Assembly (NCBI GenBank): GCA_903813345.2 | Contig: CAIIXF020000001.1 | Coordinates: 22,899,915 to 22,959,914, forward strand | Direction of reading: 5' to 3' | Origin: Owenia fusiformis | Taxonomy: Eukaryota; Annelida; Polychaeta; Sabellida; Oweniidae | Length of the DNA: 60,000 bases | Shown: positions 12,401-24,400 of the stretch, piece after piece | Layout: each line of letters starts with the position of its first letter | Position numbering within the stretch: position 1 is the first letter of the stretch | The notes under the pieces: generated by a model | What the model saw: only the letters and a program-made list of their open reading frames with translations | Told to the model about the DNA's origin: nothing | The model's database searches: none | Translations under genes and position numbers: made by a program

Positions 12401-15400
12401 ATTTTTTGAATACTTTTTTAAATCAACCAAAAATTCCTTTGTATAACTATAATATTGAGAGGTCTAAAAACAAGGTTCGGAAAGACATTTTATTTCATTC
12501 TCAAGAATTGGTAGAAAGGAGCCAAAACAATTGCACTAAAAAAGGTTAACAAAAACAGTTATATAAGTTATTTCTAAATAATTTTCGAATTAAATTATTG
12601 TCAATCAGTCAATAAAATACCGTGTCTTTTTACAGAATGTTTTCAATGATTGGCTAAGAGAAAAACATTGTTGAATTCAGTTCTCCATATCGATACCAAT
12701 CTTTTCATCTATTCAAAACACTAATAATCCTTACCGCTATTCATATTGTTTTATAAAATGTGACATACCTGGGCATGGTGCTCTGCCGCACTCCCGAGAT
12801 TCTTGCGCTAGCATCGTGTTATCGTCTTCTCCGTCAAAACATGCGATCGAACCATCGGCGTTCGTAACTGGACAAATACGACTTCGTGTCTGGGTGGTGC
12901 TAATTCCGCCGCAAGGGACGCTGCATACACTCCATGTCGTCCATGGTTCCCAAACTAAGTATGTTAAGAGCATGTCTCAAATGCATCTCAAACTAATTTG
13001 ATAATCTGTCAGTTGCTATTACATCCTCATAATACATAATACATATATTTATCTAGCATTCACGAATTCAACCGCCGGCTGTCGACTTACTGTTTAACCT
13101 ACTATTTTATGACGAAATCTAAATATGAATGGACGGAATAGTAACAGGCATTATTCATATTTAAATGAGATGGCCGTAAAATAGTTGGTTAAACCGTCGG
13201 GCGTCAGTTGAATTATGTAGTATTCGCGAATTCAACTGCCGGATGACGGTTTAGCCTTCTTTTTAAGGAAGTAGTTATCAAGGCCAACGTCTGAACGTGT
13301 TTAATCCGAAAATAATTCTTTGAGCAATCATAAATATTTTTGACATCAATTCTATTCTGTTTTACCAACTGTCATGCGTAATATTTGTCTACTACCACAG
13401 AATTGAATATTTAAAATGTAATAATGACATTTGAAGGAATCAGACGGATATAATATTTTGCTATCTGCGTCTAATTAACGAACAAACTATGAGCACTAAA
13501 CTGCTCCCTGGAAACGACTCTTACCACAAGGAGAATCTGCGCATCGTTTCGATTCCGTAATGTCACCCTCACAGGTTATTCCCATTAGAGCGTCCATCCC
13601 GATACATGCCCGAGTCCTCCTAATGTATACTGCCGTCTCAATAGCCCCGCACTCTGCCTCACATGTGCTCCATGTTGCCCAGGTAGTCCATTCTTAAAAT
13701 TAAAGATCTTGAAATAATTACAAGGTTAAAGGTAAATGATAAGTCATGTCCAAGATTAAAAGCGAATAGAGTCGCTCAATGGGCACAATGGGCGTTCAGA
13801 CTAGATGGCAATCCAACAAGAGTAAATGCATATCAACTTACCAGGGCAGGCAACTTGGCCACAATTCCTCGTCTCTATGGATGACCCACTGCATTGACCA
13901 ATGCCTTCCTCGTCAGGCGGTGCAGAGCATTCCCGTGTACGTGTCTGGGTTGTGCCAACTCCTCCACACGTAACAGAACATGCCCCCCAATCGGTCCATT
14001 CAAGCCATCCTATAAAACAATTCTCAAAGTGAAATTGAAGTCACCATTACAGTCATTTATTGAGAAATTCATTTTATTGGTGTCGCTTCTTTGGATTATG
14101 TAATGAAAATAGTGACTAATACAGGAAACATGTGCATTCCTTTAGATTTACTAAGATAACCCCCTGTCAATGTAGTTTTCGCTTTGAATTTTCCAATTCA
14201 TTTGCTACATGATTTTTTCAAATTTCAAGGTACTTACTTGCGCACAGAGGTTTTTCCTGCTCAACACTCTCAACAGTGTCAGTTTCCTCGCCATCAAGGC
14301 GGCGTCTTCGGGTACATGTCACTGTATCACCCACGTTTTGAACACAAGTGCCCGAGCACGTGTATGCGCTCCATTCTGTATCTAAAATAATGATGTCAAC
14401 GCATATGAGCATTTGATCGAAGTCTTTGCCTAGGTCTTATTATGGAATGTTAATTCAATATGTGACATTGCGTCCAGGAATATATGAGCAGGTCGACCGA
14501 AAAGTGATCATAGTAACCTTTGGAATGACAATTTTAGTTTATCACCACATACATTTCCAGAAACACACCTAGGCTCCCGGAACCAGACTATACATTAATA
14601 TCATCCAACATATACACCGTGTATACAAGTATATGTGTAAGATGTAGCGCATGTAGGACCCTATATCACTTTTCATCATTTTACGAGAATTAGATGAGAA
14701 AAATAGTATAGATTACATTCCATTGCTTATTTCCTAAAGAGTATCTAAAACGACAGACGAGCATTTACCGCAATTTGGCCCATCCACGATTCTCTCCACA
14801 GACTCGACGGATTCTTCACCGCAGTCGAGACCTCCATTTGCAGGAGCAGGGTTAGTACAATATCTGTATTTAACACATTTGATTGTACCACACGTTCCAA
14901 GGCAAGACTCAGTTGTCCAGTCCGTCCACATGCCATCCACTATTCAAATATAAAGGAGATTATAAAGCAATAATGCTGTAAATCTAGATAAAATGTAATT
15001 TATCGAATTTGTAAATGATAACTTTCTAACCTGGGCAGAGAGGAATTGATGTTACTGCCTTTGTTTCTATTTCGTCAACCTCCCATCCATCTGGACGCCG
15101 TCTTCTTGTGCACAGAGCACTTCCGCCATCGTCATCTATACATGTCGCCGGACAACTCCATTCACTCCATGCCGCTTCTGCAGAGTAGAAGGAAAAATGT
15201 TATACCTCTGACCAAATTGTGAGATTAATCGTGAAAATTATCGACCGTTCTCTGACCAATAAAAGCTGGAGATTTGATCAAGAGGTACTTGTTGTTTAAG
15301 GGGGGGGCTTCAAGGGATTGAGCGAGAAACTCAATCAATTGTGGCTGTACGCATTCACAGATTTCTTATATGATCTCTACGCCACGGGCGATAAGACAAA

Positions 15401-18400
15401 GTGCTTTGTTTCAGCCACAACTGTATCCAAATAGTTACATACATGTATTTGTGCAAACCTGAATTTCAGCGTACTCGTGATTGTTACAGCCGATTTGAAA
15501 CTGACAAGCTAATCAAAGAACAAACTGTAACTGTACATTAATTAATAAAGATACTATAATTAGTAATGAAAGCAAAATCAAAAATGGTGTAATCTAGTAA
15601 TGCATGTTTAGGTATACTTGAATAAATAATCGCAAAATAATAAAATGTTTACCACAATCCATTCCGAACACTGTTCTGGTTTTGGTAGCTGATCGGTCTT
15701 CCTCACGCTCCGAGCCATCACCGCAGAGGGCACCTCCGTTAGAGGGAGCAGGCGCGGTGCAAGAGCGGGTCTTTCTACACACGTACGTTCCGCAATCTGC
15801 ATCACATGTCTCACTGGACCAGGGGCTCCACATACCATTAACTAAATTCAAGGAATATTTTGTCATTCTTATTGTTAATTTCTATATCAAATGGGCATAT
15901 TTCTCTATTTGTAGCATGGGTTGGTCACTGGTTGGTTCTTGGTTGTGACTTGTAACTTTGTTTGCAAATTGTGAAAAATAAATGAATGTTGTTTGATAAA
16001 TCAAGATTGGATCATTAGGTGTGGCATTCTTGAGGTTATTTTTAGTTTTTTTCTTATCTTCAACTCTTCATTGTGTTTAGCTTTCTCCTCATATGAAGTT
16101 TGTTGAGTATTTTCGGAACTACTCACCTGGGCACATTGGCACACTTATATCCTTCGTCTCTACCAAATCAACTTCTTCGCCATTTTTCTTCCGGAAGCAG
16201 ACGGCAGAGTCATCTATCTCTGTGAGGCAGCCTGTGGGGCAACTCCATTCACTCCATTCATTGCCTAGAGTGTATGAAAAACATGTAGTATATGACTCTG
16301 AAACTGACGTCTTGACTCTAGATGTGCCTTTCCAAAGAAAAGCGATAACACTACTCTTTGCATTCGTTTGGCATCGTTTCTAATAGAGTTTCGCCAGGTC
16401 TTCACTGTTTATAACTAGACTCTGCGCGCAGGGTACGATAACACGAGTCATCATGATCAGTATGAATATTTGAAATAAAGGCCCTAAGTAAAATATATGT
16501 ATTATATTTGCATTGGGCCGATAAAGGACACGTTTCAATTCGACATCTTAAAAAAACATTTTTCATAGCCTTCCAAAAATCTCCAAGTCCTTTTTAATGA
16601 AGACTACACAATTTACTACACATATTAAGGTCCGACTAATATAACGACTACACAACTTACCACAGTAAGGTCCGACTAATATGAAGATTACACAACTTAC
16701 CACAGTAAGGTCTGACTAATATGAAGATTACACAACTTACCACAGTAAGGTCCGACTAATATGAACATTACACAACTTACAACACACATTAAGGTCCGAC
16801 TAATATGAAGATTACACAACTTACCACACACATTAAGGTCCGACTAATATGAAGATTACACAACTTGCCACACACATTAAGGTCCGACTAATATGAAGAT
16901 TACACAACTTACCACACGTGGGTCCGTCTACGATTCTCTCCAACGTGTCACCTTGGGAACTGCTATCACATTCATTTCCACCGTTTTTCGGAGCTGGGTC
17001 ATTACATTGTCTTGTTCTGATGCAGGCATATGTTCCACACGCTCCATTGCATGTTTCGTCAGACCACATGCTCCATTGACCATTTATGGGAACTGATATA
17101 GAAAATAGGTGTTTTAAATTACAACTAAAAAGTGGGTAGACCTTCAACAACACAACTGAAGCACCAGAAGTCATCGTATTTTACGGGACATTAATCAATA
17201 ATGGTTTCTATTAATTCATAGTTATTACAATCAAAAATCATAATTACGTTTGTCCGCTGGGCAGGTCATCTGTTGTGTTATTTCCAAAATTTCCCCACAT
17301 TGATCATTCGTGGCTGTTCCAATCCTGGAGCAGGTTGTTACACTACCCCCGCATTGTGAACAGTCCCAGTCTGAGAATGACCGCATACAAGGTGCCGAGA
17401 AGCTGGACACTACAACAGCATGATGTTTTGCACAACAAAAGAATAAACAGTTTACAACAAAAACATAGATTTGTTATATTTTTACCAAAAGTTCAAAATG
17501 TTTTCCGAAAAAAGGAATATGCCGCCCCGCTGCAGCCTGGCATGTTATAGTTTTGTTTGTTGGGGGTAGATTCCATTTATTTTTTGTTATACCATTGTAC
17601 ATCGTGTTCATGTATTAGTTCTTCTTGAGAACATTAATTCAAATTCATAAACATCCTTGGCTCGTTGGTCAGTTTTCAAAGACATAGCACGTGTTTAAGA
17701 TTCATAAACAATTGTCTTTGCTGTTTATACTATATTTATAGAGTTTTGCTTTACACAATGGATAAACTTACTGAATTCTGAACCAGAGTCGGATCCACTT
17801 GCGGTTATTTCAATGTTTCCAATGCTTGTATCACCACGATAGTGGGAGATATCTGGAGTACTCTCATCACCCTTAATTTCACCGACAAACTGGACGTAGT
17901 AGGCGCCACCATTTAGGTCACTTGGTAACAGGATCTTTGAAGATTCCCACGGGTCACGGGATGTTTGTTGTTCGCCTACAAGAAAGATAAACAAAATAAT
18001 AAATTAACAAATTAACAACCGTATTTTCTAAAACAATTATAGGTCAAAACAATATATTGCGCGGTTTCAAGCGTATAAAACCTTAATTCGTTTACCTTCT
18101 CGAGAGAATATCTGCACAGGAGGCTGAGTTAGGTCAACAGGCTGCAACTGAACTATAAGTTTACCAGTATCCTCTCCGTACATGTAGTGGTCAAAGCTGA
18201 AGCCAATAGCCTCTCCTAAAACAGATTATTCAAAATGCAATTAAAACTTTTATTTTAAAAACAAAAACTTTTATTTAAAAAAAACGATAATCATTTATGA
18301 CTTTTTTATATGAACAGTATATATATATTTCATTACCTGGCTCGCCTTGGATCGCTGGCGTAGATATGATAGCCCGGTCTCCAGGAGATTGACCAACGAA

Positions 18401-21400
18401 TCCCTCTGTTGATGGAGACGACTCAATGTACATGTAATTGTTAGAGAGAGGGGCCCCAGTCTCGAGATAATCCCTGTTTGCGGTTTCACCATCGTTTAAC
18501 GTCCAGGCGAAATCATCATCCTCTGTTGGAGAGACTTGATGTTTCATGCCACACAAAGTTGTGTCTGTTTTTTCAAACCCGCAATTGAATAGGGCTGTGA
18601 GAGAAATGAAACCCTTTATTAATATTTCTCGATTTAAATATATATTACACGCATTTTAATGATCTTTACTAGGACAAAACTAACTACAAATTCATGATTA
18701 ATAGTTAAAACCTTATTTCGTGAATTTGCAAGCCATATTATACAAGTTGATGTAATTACTTCTTTGTTGACAGATTACAGTTCTTATGGCGGTTTCACTT
18801 GTAGCAACATCACTGGCACAGGCGCCCCCTAAGGACGTTATTGCTCTTGTTCGTGTACAGGTTAAATTAGTTCCACAAGCATTTTCAGCACCACAGTCCC
18901 AAACACTCCAACTTCCGGTCATACACTGCTTTGGGTAACCTAATTTTAATGATTATTGAGTATAATGTCATATTTGGCTCTCAAGAGGCTGTAGTCTCGC
19001 TATTATTCCACTAAATTTTTATGTCTTTTCCGTCACCTAAGTTTATTTTAGGGAATTTGGATGGGGTGAAAGTTTTAAATAAAATATCTATCCGAAGCTT
19101 GTTGGAACAAAATTGCATATTCAACATTTTCTTAGACTTCTCAATATTATAGTTATACAAAGGAAATTTTGGTTGATTTAAGAAAAAGTATTCAAAAATT
19201 TAAAACAAAAACCCCCAAAATAGATAAAAATTTATATAAACATTTTATTTCATTACCAAGATACTTTTTTAAAATCAACCAAACTTTCCTTTGTACAAAT
19301 ACAATATTGAATGACCTATACACGTTATGTTTATGTCATTTTGTTCCAATGAGGTTCGGATAGATGTTTCATTTCATTCCGAACGTATGATACCAAGAAC
19401 AAAAGAAGTTTTCTAAAACAATATAGAGAAAAGTATATATATCTATTTCAAATTACATAGTTACCATTCAAAAGATGACCATTATCAACGTGTAAAATCT
19501 TTAGAATTGTTTGATGACTGGTTTAAGAGAAACGTGTGTTCAAAAAGTTCACCATATCGATACCTATCCTTTAACATTTTGTCAAAAGGGACATGTGATT
19601 TAGTCACAATTTCGCAACTGTCACAGGTCCAATTCTCTTAGATGGACACTTTTAACATTTTCAAAGTTGTGAGGGTTTCAAGGTGAAGGGGACGAGTGGA
19701 AAGTTTATTGCCATAGTGTTACGCTAATGGTCCCCAGTTTCGTGCGACGCGTACAAAGATTTAAATCACATACAAGTATGTACGTTTCTTCTTACCTTCA
19801 CCGGCTGTGAATTGGCCGACTCTGATGTCAGTGACACTTATGTCTCCCTTGTAGACATATTCTCTATCAGGCAAGATGTCTGCCGTGAACATGACTCTGT
19901 AGGGTTTGTCCTGGAGACGGCTTGGTAGACCCAAAGTAATCGTCGTCCATGGATCTCCTCTCTTTTGCTGCTCGCCTAAATACATACAGTTGTTTGAATT
20001 TAAACGAGATCGTTATAGATCGACTGCGTTTTTTCAATTGTAACTTCATAGATTGATTTCTTGTTTTGAAACCAAATGATTAAAATATACCTAACAATAA
20101 CTTTCTATATAACTCATATGATATGCAATTGAACTTATCTAATTTGCACTTGGCTTTTTGTGATACTGATCAACTGTCACTCAAGCCATTTCATAGTTAA
20201 GCTCCGGGTATCGCGATGACAGTCACCTTTGCTCTTGGATTAAACCAAGATTGGGCATCACTTTTACATGTTTTATCTAGTATCTAAATGCTTTATTTGG
20301 GCGAGAATGGTGGTCTATCGGAGCTCTCTTGACTTTAGACTTCATCCTGATAGAACATCCGTTTACTTGGGGATGTCCTAAACTGCGGTTTCCCGGGGCC
20401 TTTAGTACCACAAAAGACTTTATATACAATTACCTGAGATGGTAAATACTTCAATTGGTGGTTCCAGTTTGTCAGCATCTTGTATCTCAACTAGAAGTGT
20501 TCCTGTGTCAGCTCCGTACAAGAAGTATTTAAACGAAAGACCTACATCCTTTCCTAAAATAGCATTTAGACGATATATTTATATTGGTGTAATAGGTAAA
20601 TGGTCATACAGGGCATACTTTAGAACTGTAACATTATTTGTTGTACTCATAGTGTGGTTATTTAGAGTTAGTGACGTCAGGGTAGTTGAAAGTATGATAA
20701 GCAACCCCTACTATAAAACACGTGGTACATGGGTAAAACAAAAAATTATCATGTATTTATAAGGTAACTTACCAAGTTCCGCTTGAATGACTGATGTTGA
20801 AATAGTGGCCTTATCACCGGAGTTTTGTGGATATCTCGAAGTACTTGACTCGATAAACATGTAATCCTCGTTTGCTGCTCCCCCGGTGTCAGCAAAGTTA
20901 CGTCGATTTTTATCGCCGTCGTTAAGTTCCCAGTTAAAATCATCATCAGATGATTGCTCCATCCCGCACATTGATGGGTCTGATCTGGAGAACCCGCACT
21001 CGAACAGGGCTGAAAATATAACATCAAAGCAGTTTGATTATTGAGCAGACCAGAACACAGAGATATATTGTACTTGCCCATCAATTTGGGTATTGACTCG
21101 TACCGATCATTGGATGAACATGGTCAAACCAACCAACAAATAAAGAGTATAGCCTAGAATAACCAATTGGGGTACAGGGTCGAACCAATCAATTGATTGA
21201 AAAGGCTTCAACCAACCAATTGAGGTATAGTCTGGAACAAACCAATTGAGGTTTAGGCTCGAATAAACCAATTGAGGTATATTCTCGCACCAACCAATAT
21301 TGAGGTACATGGTCGAATTGATTGATGTATATGAAGATTGCCTTGCGACAGTGACCCGATTCGTCTCTAGCCGGACACAGTAAGAACCAGGTGGTATTTC

Positions 21401-24400
21401 AATGCAAACTACGCGTTTACACCTGTAATGCCTTGGTCACATTTGCTCCGATTTTCACCCGGCCAATTGAGTATTTTGTTCAAAATTGATTACAAAACAC
21501 TCAATCGGCCGGACGCCGGCAGATGGATCGGAGCATATGTGACCAAAGCATAACCATCATACATGTACTTACCAACTGAAGTATCGATTGGTAAAGCACA
21601 ATCTATGCTCTTTGTAGTTCCCTCAGACATGGCCACTTGATCACATGAAGTACTGGCTGGGTCGGTTGGAGATCGTGTTCGTGTACACCTAACAGCGTCT
21701 CCACAGCTGGCCTCGCAAACCCAGTCGCTCCAATTCGTTGTCAAACATGGCAGTGCGTAACCTTAAAAATTAGAAAAATATACTTATGAAAGGAAAACTG
21801 TTAAAATGTGATCAAAGTTGTATGTAACAATGTTGTCCCAACATGATAGTTGTGAGATGAACAGGTTGCATGTAAATTAAATCATACACATTCAGCCCAA
21901 GATCAGCCCACTATCATGTCTAAGCTGTTTCTTACCTGCCCCGCCAGTTACTTCTGAGATCTTGATGTCCGTAACACTAATGTCGCCTAACCAGACATAT
22001 TGGCCGATATCACCTCGAACCTTTCCAGTGAAGATCACGTTGTAGGCATTGCCATTTATGCGATTGGGTAATCCTATCTTGACCTGTGTCCACTCGTCGT
22101 ACCGTTTGTGCTGTTCTCCTGAAATTGAGGTGTAAAGAACATTTTAACGTTGACATTATATATTGCTCTTCCGAGGGCCAACATGGCAAATAGATATTGT
22201 AATAGGACAGGAGCATGAGCAAAAAAGGTAAAACATATCTTCAGAACATGATCATGAAGTGAAGAGAAATTGAAGTTATGTGAAAGTAATTGACCCGTTT
22301 ATATTATCTATATATTTACGATAAAAACATCTAGCCAGCCAGCCTCTTATTCGCACCTGATATTTCAAAGACGGTTTCTGGATCCTGCAGCTTCCCTACA
22401 TCTTGTATTTGCACTGTAAGCGTGTCTGTATGACTACCGTACATAAAGTACTTGAAATTGAGGTCGACATCTTTCCCTAAAAGAAAGAAATATTTTCATT
22501 TATTTCTTTTATAAAGTGTTATGCTTCTGATTTGATACGATGATTTGATATGCATCTCGCTATAATTATAAATAGGTATAAAATAGTATAGGTTTATATG
22601 AAATACCTAAAGTTGCTCCTATGTTTGGTGTTTGGATCGATGCTATGTCTCCTGAGTTAATGTGATCAAATGAGGTGCTAGATTCAATGAACATGTAGTT
22701 CTCGTTAGAAGCGCCACCAGTCTGGCCGTAGTTTCGAACACTACTTTGACCATTAAGGGACCAATCGAAGTCATCGGCTGGTGCCTGTAGTTGCGTCATC
22801 CCGCACATGTTTGGGTCGTCCTTCGCAAAGCTGCATTCAAATAGAGCTGAAAGCACCAATAGGCTCAGATACTCTCTTGTACAAAATAAAACAACGGTTA
22901 TTTTGGTTTAATTGTTTTTTTAAGACCATGGAAATGAATTATGGGGACTCACATTTCATGCTATTTTCAGCCAAAACTATTTTGAAGTTATCGACACCAA
23001 GATCTCCGTCCCACTTTATCGTACTACCCTGTGTGATGGTGTACCCAACAGCGCAAACATACCGAATGCCATTTGAAGTGGTAAAGTCAAGACGTTTTCC
23101 TGTCTCCTCTGAAGTTAGCCATTTCTTTTCAGCATCAGCGCCTGGAACAGAAATAAACACTTACAAACATCAAATCCATTATGAAGCCTATATATTCCGT
23201 TCTCATTAACAATGTTTCAACCATATACGCTGTTCACAATTATGAGGAATATAATTTTAGCCTATTCCTTAATAAAGGGCGATTAATGTAAAGTCTTACT
23301 ATTAGCGAACTCCACTACACTGAGGACGCTGTAGTTGTCATCAAGAAGGGCCGCATCGATCTTGGTCACAGAGGGACCAAACATGTAGGTGTCAAAGGTA
23401 AAATAGCCGGAACTTCTCCTAACATCGTCTATGTAAGCACTGACATCCCAACAGACGCTGGAATTTATATTTGACGGAAGATTCCATGATTGATCAAAGA
23501 CGTAGGCACCAGCTGGAAGCAAACGAACGTTAAGTACACATTCTCTTACATCAACAAAACTTGGATTACAATAATTGAGAAAAATTGAGCAATAATTTTG
23601 ATGAGGGGAAGATTAAAAACATCCTTACACGAATCGTACTCTTGGGGGCCATATAGGGTACTTTGGCGGGTCTTTCTGTACTTCCAATGGTTCAATTTGT
23701 CACCATTTTTGGGTGCTTTGACCCATATTCCGTCATCTGGGAGATGCTGGGCAACTACATCCCCATAAGTGTCGCAGTAACCGTAAGGTCCAAAGCTACA
23801 AGTGTACGTTTCGGCAGCTAAAATAAAGAAATGTTTAATAGTTTAGTACCTCGAGTGTCTACATCTCTTCTCTTTTATTCCAAAATTTACCATATTTGCA
23901 ATAGTGGCCTTGTTTTGAAACTCAAATGGCATATAAAGGTTTGTTCAAAATGTCCGTCTTTAAGTTTTTCCGTGTATGTATGTGGCTGGAAGTGGATCCC
24001 CAAATAGACCATGTGGTTCTTTATCTCTGGTTCCATATGCTCTCTAGTTGAAATGGAAGTTATTACCAGGGCTATACTTTAGCTTGGTTTTTGTCGCACT
24101 CAAGAGAAAAGTGTGATTTTTTCAATCTGGGATAGGTCTACAAAACTTAAAAAACTTTTAATTAATTGTTTGAACGTGTACCTGAAATTACCTGAAACTC
24201 TCAGTTGTAACAAAATATAGGCATTTAAAAATAACAAAGGCAACGAATGAACCAGACCAGTGACGTGTACACGAACTTTCTTATCATTTGTAGACTTATT
24301 TTGCTAACTTTCATATTTCTGCGATAAAAGATAGAATACCTGCAGCAGTGAAGGAGAGTAGCAATATGATTGGTGCTAACCATGAATCTCTCGACCACGA

